Positions 14,421 to 22,454 of a stretch of DNA of 42,196 bases are shown here, piece by piece (the first letter of the stretch is position 1; the number at the start of each line of letters is the position of its first letter). The stretch lies in the NCBI GenBank assembly GCA_900540145.1, contig UQEW01000010.1:1-42196 (forward strand), given 5' to 3'. The stretch is from an uncultured Eubacteriales bacterium. GTDB taxonomy: Bacteria > Bacillota > Clostridia > Peptostreptococcales > Anaerovoracaceae. The notes under the pieces are model-generated. The model was not told the origin of the DNA. It worked only from the letters and a program-made list of their open reading frames with translations, and ran no database searches. The position numbers and the translations under genes were made by a program.

Positions 14421-15071
14421 ATGGAAAAATTCAAAACATTAAAAGACCATGTATACGACTATATTGCAGAAGCCATAAGAGAAGGCAAGCTTCTGCCGGG
14501 CGAGAGAATAAGTGAAAACGACATTTGTACCGAGCTGGACATAAGTCGTACCCCTGTAAGAGAAGCTCTTATACAGCTTGCCGCTGAAGGTGTAATACAG
14601 AACAAATCCAGGAAAGGCTTCACTATCAAGGCTATCACTCCCAAGGAAATCAAGGAGCTGTACACCGTCATAGGCGCTCTTGACGCTGCGGCCGCCAGAC
14701 TGGCCTGCGACAAGCTGACTAAACACGACTACGCCGACATGTCATTCTACATCGATTCCATAGACCTTGCTATAAAAGCGAAGAACTTTGAAATGTACCA
14801 CAAACAGCAGATGGCTTTTCACCAGGCATACATATATAAATGCGGCAATAAAGCTCTCATAGGCTTTATCGAAACTGCCAAAAATAAGCTGATCAGCAAA
14901 ACGTACACCGAGTCAGTTGAAGATAATGCCATGGATGTGCTTTTTACCATCAACGATGAACACCGCCAAATACTGCAGCTGCTCAAGGACAAGGACGCCG
15001 ACGGTGTGGCTAAATTCATCGCTGAAAAGCACTGGGTGCCTATCTATACGGATAATGATGTGATATTGTAA
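14421..15071 (+). CDS. GntR-family (FCD) transcriptional regulator
   Basis: 216 residues from ATG 14421, ten bases after AAGGA; upstream in-frame starts from 14322 cover the promoter and are rejected. Residues 1-70 form the GntR winged helix: LLPGERISENDICTELDISR, then TPVREALIQLAAEGVIQ. Residues 80-210 are a helical FCD ligand domain with the metal-binding histidine pattern (H, then HQAY, and H in NDEHRQ). Such regulators sense small organic or amino acids. Divergent placement suggests that it controls the antiporter at 12816-14267. Confidence 0.87.
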   Translation: MEKFKTLKDHVYDYIAEAIREGKLLPGERISENDICTELDISRTPVREALIQLAAEGVIQNKSRKGFTIKAITPKEIKELYTVIGALDAAAARLACDKLTKHDYADMSFYIDSIDLAIKAKNFEMYHKQQMAFHQAYIYKCGNKALIGFIETAKNKLISKTYTESVEDNAMDVLFTINDEHRQILQLLKDKDADGVAKFIAEKHWVPIYTDNDVIL

Positions 15072-15072
15072 A

Positions 15073-15111
15073 AAATCTCCGGCGCTACTTTCACGCAAGT
15101 GCCGAAGATTT
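15073..15111 (+). terminator. Hairpin after the GntR gene, likely terminator
   Basis: AAATCT-CGGC (15073-15083, one unpaired C) pairs with GCCG-AGATTT (15101-15111, one unpaired A), with an inner ACTT/AAGT pairing. The tail is only moderately T-rich (AGATTTATCTTT). Confidence 0.5.
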
Positions 15112-15425
15112 AGATTTATCTTTATAGGCTTCAATAATAAAGCTTGGGCGTTTTTCACGTTCAGCAGAAAAGTCGCATGCTGCACTACAATGCGATAGCG
15201 ATGGCTCCCTGCACCATAGTGAATGGTTTCATTCTCTTGTTTGTCATGTAAACAGAATTAGGCGTATCCATCGACGAGTAGTAAATTCTGTTTCTCTTTA
15301 ATGTTGACGAGGGCTGCTATCTCTGCTATTCTTTAATAGCAGAAAAATCATAAATAATTCACGATTTATGAAAAGTTGTAGAAATTGTTTTCTTTATTTA
15401 TATTAAAGATTGTCAAAGGATAAAA
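15112..15425. other. Non-coding region with three hairpins
   Basis: No gene seen. AAACAGAATT (about 15248) and AATTCTGTTT (about 15286) are inverted; CTGCTATT/AATAGCAG (about 15328-15347) surround CTTT; TCATAAAT/ATTTATGA (about 15349-15372) surround eight bases. It precedes the HNH gene. Confidence 0.5.
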
Positions 15426-16118
15426 ATGGAATTGTATCTGATTTTTTTCATAATTGCATTTTTTCTTGGATTTGTTATATATTGGATTTTTAGAAATCCT
15501 TATGAATATCCTTATAAAGTAATTAGAATAGATATATCACGTAAACGCAAAGTGCAATTTATAGATGAAGTCGATAGATATTTGTGTAAGTATCCTATTA
15601 CAATATTCCAAAATCATTATAGATATATTCAAGTCTGGAAGGAAGAAACGGAAAAGAAGATATCAAAGTCATTGCTCAAGTCTTGGAGACAAAAACAGTA
15701 CTTTAAAATAATAGATGATGAGCATATGTTTATCTTTTCACTAATAAGAAGTCAAACGCGCTATAAACAGAGAAATTATGTAAAAATGCCCTATAAAGTT
15801 GATGTTGAAGTTAATAGAGTAGAATATAGCCTTAGACAAGTGATGGAAAGATACGAATTGCTTTCAGAGATTAATTTTCAATGCACTTTGAATGAATATC
15901 ACTCTAAAGAACAAAGAAAATTTATGACAAAAGAATTGAAAGACCGGATTAAAAAAAGAGATAATTATACTTGCCAATTATGTGGTAAATATATGCCAGA
16001 TGAAGTTGGATTACATATTGATCATATTATTCCTGTTTCAAAAGGCGGAAAATCAATCCCTTCAAATTTACAGGTACTTTGTTCTAAATGTAACGGAAAG
16101 AAATCAAATAACTTCTAA
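15426..16118 (+). CDS. Membrane-anchored HNH endonuclease-like protein
   Basis: 230 residues from ATG 15426, five bases after AGGA. Residues 2-25 form one strongly hydrophobic span (LYLIFFIIAFFLGFVIYWIF) followed by a positively charged stretch, so the nuclease part should face the cytoplasm. Residues 30-165 are basic, Tyr-rich and match no family I know. Residues 168-230 hold a textbook HNH module: C183-x2-C186, HIDHIIPVSKGG (197-208), Asn in SNLQVL and C219-x2-C222. The gene is clearly more AT-rich than its neighbours and stands alone between non-coding stretches, so it was probably acquired. Possible roles are DNA defence or element maintenance; neither is shown. Confidence 0.8.
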   Translation: MELYLIFFIIAFFLGFVIYWIFRNPYEYPYKVIRIDISRKRKVQFIDEVDRYLCKYPITIFQNHYRYIQVWKEETEKKISKSLLKSWRQKQYFKIIDDEHMFIFSLIRSQTRYKQRNYVKMPYKVDVEVNRVEYSLRQVMERYELLSEINFQCTLNEYHSKEQRKFMTKELKDRIKKRDNYTCQLCGKYMPDEVGLHIDHIIPVSKGGKSIPSNLQVLCSKCNGKKSNNF

Positions 16119-16889
16119 TTTATGATATTGCAACAAGCAAAGTTCCGTAGTAGGCATAGAAGCAAGATACTTTTTTCTATATTTGCTACGGAATTTTAAC
16201 ATTCTTTTGGTCTTTACCTTGTTGGAACATGTTACATGATAGGGCTGTATTTTCTCTGTTTTTCTAAAATACTATTTTCTACGAAAAGCACAGGAAGTAA
16301 TGAATAATTAATATATCTTTATTTAGTTATGATTACCCCTTTTAAAATGGTACGCAACTAAAGGGTATTTTGAGGGAAAAGATATAAATACTTTGCCTTA
16401 TTAATTTTAGCGTGGAAACTCTTCGATTATAAAGCTTATTGAACATCTAGTACATAACATTACAATATAAATACAAGAATAATTCTCAATCGTCTTTGTG
16501 CATGTAGCATATCTCCTAATGTTTATGTCTATCCACTGTTTTGTGATGGTAAACTTGTGCCCGACTTTACAAAACTAACTTATACAGATATATGAGAAGA
16601 TATTTGTAAAATGTGGAAACTATTGAAAATCAAGAATTTTTCTTTAGTTTTATAAACATTTGTAAGAAGATATAAAACGATTTTTGTATATACAATCAAT
16701 AAAAATGAAATGCTGTAAAATTTACCGGCAACTGATTTTTTATGCAACATTTTTCTGCAAAATCTACTTTTTATACCCCTTACCCGTATATGCGCAGTTA
16801 ATAAAGTCAGTAGTCTGGTAGGTTAGTAGGTTAATAAGTTAATAAGCCCATAAGCCTCAGCAGCCTATGCGGCAAACCGTTTTCCGCAT
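16119..16889. other. Long AT-rich spacer without genes
   Basis: No credible coding frame on either strand. An inverted repeat TTCCGTAG/CTACGGAA (about 16143-16150 and 16187-16194) follows the HNH gene and is trailed by TTTT, possibly its terminator. Near 16806-16855 a GTAGGTTAGTAGGTTAATAA-like stretch of short imperfect direct repeats occurs. TATGCGG/CCGCATA (about 16866-16889) form a further hairpin. Confidence 0.5.
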
Positions 16890-16931
16890 AAAAAATCCTC
16901 CTATGGTCAAATCAAAATAACCATAAGAGGA
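16890..16931 (-). terminator. Rho-independent terminator of pnp
   Basis: On the minus strand a 14-bp stem (16918-16931 with 16896-16909, two G-T pairs) encloses eight bases and is followed by TTTTTT. It lies directly after the pnp stop. Confidence 0.9.
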
Positions 16932-16942
16932 ATTCTCAATCA

Positions 16943-19060
16943 CTATTTTTCGTCCGGATAGCTGGTTCTCAGCAGATTGATTCTGTTTTGGCTGTCAATC
17001 TCATATACCTTGACTTCAACCTTATCTCCCACGTTCATGACGTCTTCGACTTTCTCAACTCTGCCTTTGGCCATCTTGGAAATGTGCAGCAGGCCTTCCT
17101 TGCCCGGAAGTATTTCGATAAACGCGCCAAAGCTCATAATCCTGGTAACAACGCCTTCATATACTTCTCCGACTTCCACTTCCTTAGTGAGCAATTCGAT
17201 TTCACGTTTTGCAGCGTCTGCGCTGGCCTGGTCCACACTGTAGATGCTTACAAGACCTGGAACGTCTTCTGAAATATCAATCTTAACTCCTGTATCTTCA
17301 ATGATCTTATTGATAGTCTTGCCTCCCGGTCCGATGACTATTCTTACCTTGTCAGGATCGATATTCATAGTAAGAGCACGCGGAGCATACTTGGACAGTT
17401 CCGGACGCGGCTCCTGTATTTCTTCCATCATTTTGCTCATGATGTACATTCTGCCCTCTTTAGCTTGATTTAAAGCTTTTTCGAGTATTTCTCTGGACAG
17501 ACCGTGTACCTTTATATCCATCTGTATAGCGGTTACGCCGACTTCTGTTCCCGTAACCTTAAAGTCCATGTCGCCCAGGAAGTCTTCCATGCCCTGGATA
17601 TCGGAAAGAATAGCAAATTCCGAAGTTCCGTCTTCTTTTACTCTTTCTATAAGTCCCATAGCGATTCCTGCTACCGGCCTGGTTATAGGCACGCCTGCAT
17701 CCATCAGAGCCAGGCATGAACCGCAGGTGGAGCCCATGGAAGTTGAGCCGTTGGAGGAAAGGACTTCTGACACTACTCTGATAGCATAAGGGAATTCTTC
17801 TACGCTTGGAAGTACAGGGACCAAAGCTCTTTCAGCCAAAGCGCCGTGTCCGATTTCTCTTCTTCCCGGACTTCTGGCAGTTTTTGCTTCTCCTACAGAA
17901 AATCCAGGGAAATTATAGTGGTGCATATATCTCTTTGAAGTCTGCTCTGTAATACCGTCTATAACCTGTGCTTCGCTGGCAGGAGCCAGAGTACATACCG
18001 ACAGAACTTGAGTCTGACCTCTCTTGAAAAGTCCCGTTCCGTGAGTTCTAGGCAAAATGCCGGTCTCACACCAGATAGGTCTGATTTCATCCAGCTTTCT
18101 ATTGTCAGGTCTGATGCCTTCGTCCATTATCATAGCTCTGACAGTCTCTTTTGTAATATTGTAAAGAACCGTATCTATGTCTTTGCTGCCTTCAGGATAT
18201 ATTTCTGCGAAATGCTCTTTAGTCTCCAGTTCAACAGCATCCATGTTTTCCAGTCTCTCAAGTTTGTCAGGAGTCTGTATGGCTTCTCTCATCTTAGGAG
18301 CAGCATACTCCCTTACAGCCTGATCTATTTCTTCAAGAGGCTTGTACAAAACTACGTCCTGCTTTGGTTTTCCTACCTCTTTTACAATCTCTTCTATGAA
18401 AGCTACTATCTTCTTTATTTCTTCGTGGGCAAAGAGGATAGCGTCTAACATTTCCATCTCAGGGACTTCGTTAGCTCCTGCTTCTACCATCATGATAGCG
18501 TCCTTGGTTCCTGATACTGTAATATCCATATCAGAAGCCTCTCTCTGCTCCAGCGTCGGATTTATGATAAGCTGTCCGTCTACTCTTCCCACTTTAACTG
18601 AGCCTGTAGGGCCGTCCCATGGTATATCTGAGGTGGCCAGCGCTACAGAAGAGCCTATCATACCGCAAATTTCAGGTGAACAGTCTAAATCCACAGACAT
18701 TACTGTGGCTACTACCACTACGTCGTTATAATATCCCTTCGGGAACAGCGGACGTATAGGTCTGTCTATCAGTCTTGACGACAATATAGCGTGTTCGCTT
18801 GGTCTTCCTTCTCTCTTGATAAAGCCTCCCGGTATCTTTCCGGCGGCATACATTCTCTCTTCATAATCCACCGAAAGTGGGAAAAAGTCGATGTCCGGCT
18901 TCGGTTCTTTTGAAGCGCAAGCTGTTACGTTTACAACGGTATCTCCGTATTTAACCATAACTTGTCCATTGGCTTGCTCGCACACTTTACCGATTTCAAG
19001 CTGCAGAAGTCTTCCTCCCACCGCCGTCTTAAATACTCTGTAATCTTCAAATCTTGCCAT
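16943..19060 (-). CDS. pnp: Polyribonucleotide nucleotidyltransferase (PNPase)
   Basis: 705 residues from ATG 19060 (MARFEDYRVFKT); AGGAGG lies 12 bases upstream, and a TTG at 19069 would be too close to it. Domain order: RNase PH 1 (1-210), helical linker, RNase PH 2 (310-540), KH (about 555-610, VIGPGGKTINKII) and S1 (about 620-690, GVVTRIMSFGAFIEI). The phosphorolytic acidic residues are in DIQGMEDFLGDMDFKVTGT. It degrades RNA 3' to 5' using phosphate and is the partner of degradosome-like complexes. The gene order rpsO-pnp is the common bacterial one. Confidence 0.97.
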   Translation of the reverse strand: MARFEDYRVFKTAVGGRLLQLEIGKVCEQANGQVMVKYGDTVVNVTACASKEPKPDIDFFPLSVDYEERMYAAGKIPGGFIKREGRPSEHAILSSRLIDRPIRPLFPKGYYNDVVVVATVMSVDLDCSPEICGMIGSSVALATSDIPWDGPTGSVKVGRVDGQLIINPTLEQREASDMDITVSGTKDAIMMVEAGANEVPEMEMLDAILFAHEEIKKIVAFIEEIVKEVGKPKQDVVLYKPLEEIDQAVREYAAPKMREAIQTPDKLERLENMDAVELETKEHFAEIYPEGSKDIDTVLYNITKETVRAMIMDEGIRPDNRKLDEIRPIWCETGILPRTHGTGLFKRGQTQVLSVCTLAPASEAQVIDGITEQTSKRYMHHYNFPGFSVGEAKTARSPGRREIGHGALAERALVPVLPSVEEFPYAIRVVSEVLSSNGSTSMGSTCGSCLALMDAGVPITRPVAGIAMGLIERVKEDGTSEFAILSDIQGMEDFLGDMDFKVTGTEVGVTAIQMDIKVHGLSREILEKALNQAKEGRMYIMSKMMEEIQEPRPELSKYAPRALTMNIDPDKVRIVIGPGGKTINKIIEDTGVKIDISEDVPGLVSIYSVDQASADAAKREIELLTKEVEVGEVYEGVVTRIMSFGAFIEILPGKEGLLHISKMAKGRVEKVEDVMNVGDKVEVKVYEIDSQNRINLLRTSYPDEK

Positions 19061-19156
19061 AATTAACAACTACCTCCTGTTAATTTTCCTCTCTTCTTTC
19101 TGATTCACTCTAATTCTTTTTTGGCTTTGTTTTTACAAATTTAAAAGTTAAAAATT

Positions 19157-19188
19157 AAAGCGGGGATATGTTTTCCCCGCTTAAATTT
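19157..19188 (-). terminator. Hairpin between rpsO and pnp
   Basis: AAGCGGGGA (19158-19166) and TCCCCGCTT (19174-19182) pair perfectly around seven bases, followed on the minus strand by TAATTTTT. It may end part of the rpsO transcripts, or act as the RNase processing site usual ahead of pnp. Confidence 0.75.
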
Positions 19189-19203
19189 CCTAAGTAAATA
19201 ATT

Positions 19204-19470
19204 CTACTTTCTCAGTCCTAAACGAGTTATAAGAGTTCTGTATCTTTCCAGATCCTTCTCCTTCAGGTACGCAAGCAGATTTCTTCTCTGTCCTACCATC
19301 TTCAAAAGGCCTCTTCTTGAATGATAGTCCTTCTTATGAACTTTCAAGTGTTCATTCAAATCGTTGATTCTGTAAGTCAGAACGGCGATTTGCACTTCCG
19401 GAGAACCTGTATCTCCTTCTTTTAACTGATAATCTTTGATTATCTGCTGTTTGATTTCTTTTGTAATCAT
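19204..19470 (-). CDS. rpsO: 30S ribosomal protein S15
   Basis: 88 residues, the usual length. It has the S15 signature blocks GDTGSPEVQIA, RINDLNEHLKVHKKDYHSRR and a GLLKMVGQRRNLLAYLK core. AAAGGAGACAAAACAG precedes the ATG. It binds 16S rRNA at the central-domain three-way junction and probably represses its own mRNA. Confidence 0.97.
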   Translation of the reverse strand: MITKEIKQQIIKDYQLKEGDTGSPEVQIAVLTYRINDLNEHLKVHKKDYHSRRGLLKMVGQRRNLLAYLKEKDLERYRTLITRLGLRK

Positions 19471-19560
19471 CTGTTTTGTCTCCTTTTTCTATACGCCCAT
19501 CGCCTTGTAAACCGTCGGAGCGTCGTATAACAAAGCGAAAGGTAAAATTTCTAACAATTT
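19471..19560 (-). promoter_or_regulatory. rpsO leader, candidate S15 autoregulatory RNA
   Basis: On the minus strand the 5' leader contains TATACG and CGTATA, which can close a stem around a GC-rich stretch (ACGCTCCGACGG ... AAGGCGATGGG) just before the ribosome binding site. S15 leaders in Firmicutes form such mRNA mimics of the 16S junction, but the fold was not computed. Confidence 0.4.
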
Positions 19561-19631
19561 ATATTAACATATCAAATCTGTTTTGTCTATTATTTTTTTA
19601 TTACAACTTGCAAGCTTGCAATGTATCAAAT

Positions 19632-20387
19632 CTACAGCATGTCGAACAAAGAACCATAACCTTTCACGGAACCTTTATATCCTATCAGCTTAAGAGCCGA
19701 AAAAAGGGAAACTTGATTGCTGGAGAAAACAGGAATTCCCAGCTTCTTTTCCATTACATCGATAAGTTCTATGGTTCTTGAATTGGTACAGCTGATGAAC
19801 ACGCCGTCTATATCCGGCGTTTTCTCATACATTTCCATTATGGAGCAAGCATAACGTTCCGGCGACACCTTTACAATATCGGTATCAAGTGCACATTGCT
19901 CGCCTATCAAATTCGCCACCTCAACTCCCATAGCCTCGACGAAAGCTTTCTCTTCAGCATTTATATTGTCCTCATAAGGAGTTGCCATATTTATCTTCTT
20001 GCAACCTGCCAAAGTCAGCGCTTGAAGGAGGCCTGTAGAAGTTGTTGTAGCCGGTATGCCGCCTGCCGCATCGGAAATTCTTTTGGCCAGCTTTTCATCC
20101 CAGCCGGGTCCGCCCAAAAAGCTTCCTGCTGTACATGCAAATACTATAACATCGACTTCACAAGAGGCAAGCTGTCTGGAAAGTTCCTCAACTCTACAGG
20201 AGTTGACCATATTCCAAATGTCTTCCTTACCTGCGCTGTCGCCATCGATGGAAATTCTCGCCGTATGAAACGAAACATCTTCAGGCAAAGCCATGTGCCA
20301 TTCTCTTTCCAGAGACAGGCTCGAAGCTATATAGATAACTCCTATTTTAGCTTTCCACCCACTTCTTTCTTTAATTATGAGTCGCAT
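19632..20387 (-). CDS. Maleate isomerase / aspartate racemase superfamily protein
   Basis: 251 residues. The two catalytic cysteines of this superfamily are visible in VFACTAGSFLGG and FISCTNSRTIELID. The GWKAKIGVIYIASS opening matches the maleate cis-trans isomerase / arylmalonate decarboxylase branch. The start is uncertain: ATG 20387 has no clear ribosome binding site, although the family N terminus favours it. It stands alone with no nicotinate or maleate pathway genes near it, so the substrate is open. Upstream, TTGACA (minus strand, 20422-20427) may belong to its promoter. Confidence 0.75.
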   Translation of the reverse strand: MRLIIKERSGWKAKIGVIYIASSLSLEREWHMALPEDVSFHTARISIDGDSAGKEDIWNMVNSCRVEELSRQLASCEVDVIVFACTAGSFLGGPGWDEKLAKRISDAAGGIPATTTSTGLLQALTLAGCKKINMATPYEDNINAEEKAFVEAMGVEVANLIGEQCALDTDIVKVSPERYACSIMEMYEKTPDIDGVFISCTNSRTIELIDVMEKKLGIPVFSSNQVSLFSALKLIGYKGSVKGYGSLFDML

Positions 20388-20500
20388 TATACTTTTGCAA
20401 ATGTTGTCGCGTGATTTTTCCTGTCAAGGCAAATTTAATAGTATTGTCTATAAATAATACATTATGTATATTTTTTTTGCATTTTGTCCTAATATATAAC

Positions 20501-20534
20501 AAAAAAGAATGGTTTTCCCAAACCATTCTTTTTT
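20501..20534. terminator. Bidirectional rho-independent terminator
   Basis: AAGAATGGTTT (20505-20515) and AAACCATTCTT (20520-20530) pair perfectly with a four-base loop, and have an A run on one side and a T run on the other. On the minus strand it ends the CxCxxC protein gene. Confidence 0.9.
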
Positions 20535-20541
20535 ATATCTT

Positions 20542-20901
20542 TTATTTGAGCATTTCATCCTTTTGGTCAAGGATATCCTTAACAATAAGGCAAGCCGGGC
20601 AATCGCAGTACTCGCCGCCTGCAGCCTTTATCTCCTTCGCATGAGCTTCGATGCCTGCAGCTGTGTCCGCTCCAAAATATTCCTTCCCTTTTTCTGAACC
20701 GGCAAAAGCTATCAGTTGATCGATTGGCATTATATCCTCTTCCAGCTCTTTTATATAACTTTCCGTCTGGCTCTTTTCGGCATCGGTACCCAGGGCCGCA
20801 AGCCAGCGTTCAGCAGCTTCTTTAGTTTCTTTGCTGCATGTAGGTGCATCGATAAGTTCTCTTGTCTTAGCTTCCACTGCTTCTCTTATGTTTTTTTCCA
20901 T
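20542..20901 (-). CDS. Conserved small protein with CDCPAC motif
   Basis: 119 residues, start ATG 20901 after GGAGG. It is acidic and helical, with PTCSKETKEAAERWLAALGT early, EDIMPIDQLIAFAGSEKGKE in the middle and EYCDCPACLIVKDIL near the end. Cys-x-Cys-x2-Cys suggests a metal site or redox role. Similar proteins in clostridia are often labelled Hsp90-like in databases, in my recollection, but nothing here resembles the Hsp90 ATPase. Own terminator downstream; no operon partner. Confidence 0.7.
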   Translation of the reverse strand: MEKNIREAVEAKTRELIDAPTCSKETKEAAERWLAALGTDAEKSQTESYIKELEEDIMPIDQLIAFAGSEKGKEYFGADTAAGIEAHAKEIKAAGGEYCDCPACLIVKDILDQKDEMLK

Positions 20902-21088
20902 TTATCCTCCATCTGCCTTTTTCACGATTTTCTATATTGTACCACCGTCATAAAGAATACTCAAGTAAAATCAAAATATCATAAATCAGGGACGTACCAC
21001 TTTTTTACCTAATATTAAGATGCTATTTTATATATCATATTCTGTAGCCCTTCGCACTCCTGACACTATTTGTCCTCCTTGCCCATTG

Positions 21089-21191
21089 TCCCTTTACAAC
21101 CCTATTTTTTTTTAAAAAAATGCGAAATTTATAGGAGCCACCCCTATAAATTTTTTACTTTTCCATGATTTTATAGGGTTTTTGCAAAGGG
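21089..21191. repeat. Nested palindromic element
   Basis: The inner stem AAATTTATAGG (21125-21135) pairs with CCTATAAATTT (21143-21153). An outer arm, CCCTTTACAACCCTAT (about 21090-21105), pairs imperfectly with ATAGGGTTTTTGCAAAGGG (about 21173-21191). The inner motif recurs near 21377-21426 and in part at 32886-32913. Confidence 0.6.
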
Positions 21192-21376
21192 AGTGGAGAC
21201 TTTATTTTACTAAATGCATAAAAATTCAGGCTGCCAGTTAACTTTTCTTAATTGTGAGATTGTCGATTCCAGAGTTATCATGCCAGAGTATGTCGAATCC
21301 TGTCCAACCGTGTCAATAGAAGCGCTTAATAAGGTGTAAGCTTATGAAGCTTTCGCTATTATCACTCCTCAGTATT

Positions 21377-21426
21377 CCTATAAATTTTCTTTATATGAGC
21401 ATATTTATAGGAGTCAGCCCTATAAA
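21377..21426. repeat. Second copy of the TTTATAGG palindromic motif
   Basis: CCTATAAATTT (21377-21387) is followed by TTTATAGG (21404-21411) and CCTATAAA (21419-21426), the last two forming a hairpin and followed by AAAA. Confidence 0.55.
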
Positions 21427-21519
21427 AAAATATAAAATCCAAGAATTCGTGGGGTTAGTGTTTTGAGTGAATGCAAGATTATTCAAATCTATTTAAGTTA
21501 AATAAAAATATTTTATTTC

Positions 21520-21722
21520 TTAATTCCTCTCTCGCTTTCTTATAAAAGAAATCAGCGTTGCAAGAATTCCAACCAGCAGAATTCCTACAGAAAGGCCCAT
21601 CATAACGCCTGCTGTAAAATCAGCAAAATACCTACAGTCCTCGTTTTATTGTCTTTTATCTTTTCTCTGAACGCTGAGCCTAACATCAAAGATTTTTCCA
21701 TGAAGGGCGATCTCTTGTTCAT
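21520..21722 (-). pseudogene. Small membrane protein gene with a frameshift
   Basis: ATG 21722 has a good site (AAGGAGA, eight bases upstream) and opens MNKRSPFMEKSLMLGSAFRE. The frame closes at TGA 21600-21602. A shift of one base near 21640 leads into a second frame reading CRYFADFTAGVMMGLSVGIL then LVGILATLISFIRKRERN and a TAA at 21520, a typical C-terminal membrane span with basic tail. Together they would make a protein of about 65 residues. Either a genuine mutation or an assembly error in the TTTT runs. Function unknown. Confidence 0.45.
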
Positions 21723-21850
21723 TTTTAAATTCTCCTTATCTAAGGCATATGAATATTTTCTTGAATAATACCATACGCTCTGTAAAGATATCACCATAAT
21801 TCTGTTAAATTCTGTTAAATACGTTTAAAGCATATCGCACTTTTTTTCCA

Positions 21851-21886
21851 AAATAAAAAAACGCCGTGTTAGTTCAATCTAACACG
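21851..21886 (-). terminator. Terminator at the end of the fatty acid operon and MarR gene
   Basis: CGTGTTAG (21865-21872) and CTAACACG (21879-21886) pair around six bases; on the minus strand GCG then TTTTTTTATTTT follows. Confidence 0.85.
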
Positions 21887-21906
21887 ATGTCAAAAAAAAC
21901 TGTTTT

Positions 21907-22371
21907 CTATTTTAAGTTCATTTCAAAAGTCCTGTTGAGCTTAACTTCGGGCATCAATTCTGTAGCGATAACGTCTAAAACGCCTTCGAGAGCTTTGACC
22001 TCCTCTGCCGAAAACCTTTCCCTGATGCGCCGCATGACTACATTCATGTAATCATATGTTATGCCGTAATCCTTCATATATTTTTCTGTCACGTCCAGAT
22101 GATATTCCCGTTTATCTTCGGTGCTCCTGCTTTTAGTTATATAACCTTTGCGAACGAGATTGTTAATCTTATAGGCGGCATTGGGCGCGGAAAGCTTGCA
22201 GAAAGTGGCAAATTCGTTAACGGTAGGCTTGCCTAAAGCATATATCACTTCAACACAAAAAACCTCCACGGCAGACAAGCCGTCGTGATTGTCGTCAAAC
22301 TGCCTGAATACTTTCGCATAAAGACTCAATTTGAACTTGGTATAAATCTCTGCAAAACTTTCTTCCAGCAT
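21907..22371 (-). CDS. MarR-family regulator (candidate FabT-like)
   Basis: 154 residues from ATG 22371 after AAGGAAGG. Residues 50-105 form the winged helix (NEFATFCKLSAPNAAYKINN, LVRKGYITK, a wing near STEDKREY), flanked by dimerization helices. It lies 83 bases after fabZ at the distal end of the fatty acid operon; in streptococci FabT lies at the proximal end. By position it probably senses long-chain acyl-ACP or a related product and represses the operon. The 83-base gap contains TTTGAA and TAAAAT 18 bases apart, so it may also be expressed on its own. Confidence 0.8.
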   Translation of the reverse strand: MLEESFAEIYTKFKLSLYAKVFRQFDDNHDGLSAVEVFCVEVIYALGKPTVNEFATFCKLSAPNAAYKINNLVRKGYITKSRSTEDKREYHLDVTEKYMKDYGITYDYMNVVMRRIRERFSAEEVKALEGVLDVIATELMPEVKLNRTFEMNLK

Positions 22372-22454
22372 TGTATTACCTTCCTTCGCCCCTATTTTAT
22401 CAAAACCGTCAATATTATTCAAATGATTTTTACCAATCTAAAGCAATAAATATA

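Larger units (their letters stand above)
20902..21519. other. Spacer with palindromic repeat elements
   Basis: No gene. It contains two nested palindromic structures described as separate repeats (21089-21191 and 21377-21426), and a pair of short direct repeats, TGTCGATTCC and TGTCGAATCC, near 21270 and 21291. Confidence 0.5.

Noticed and set aside
16119..16889. tRNA or other known RNA gene in the long spacer
   Set aside because: No cloverleaf, T-loop sequence or CCA-like end could be recognised by eye.
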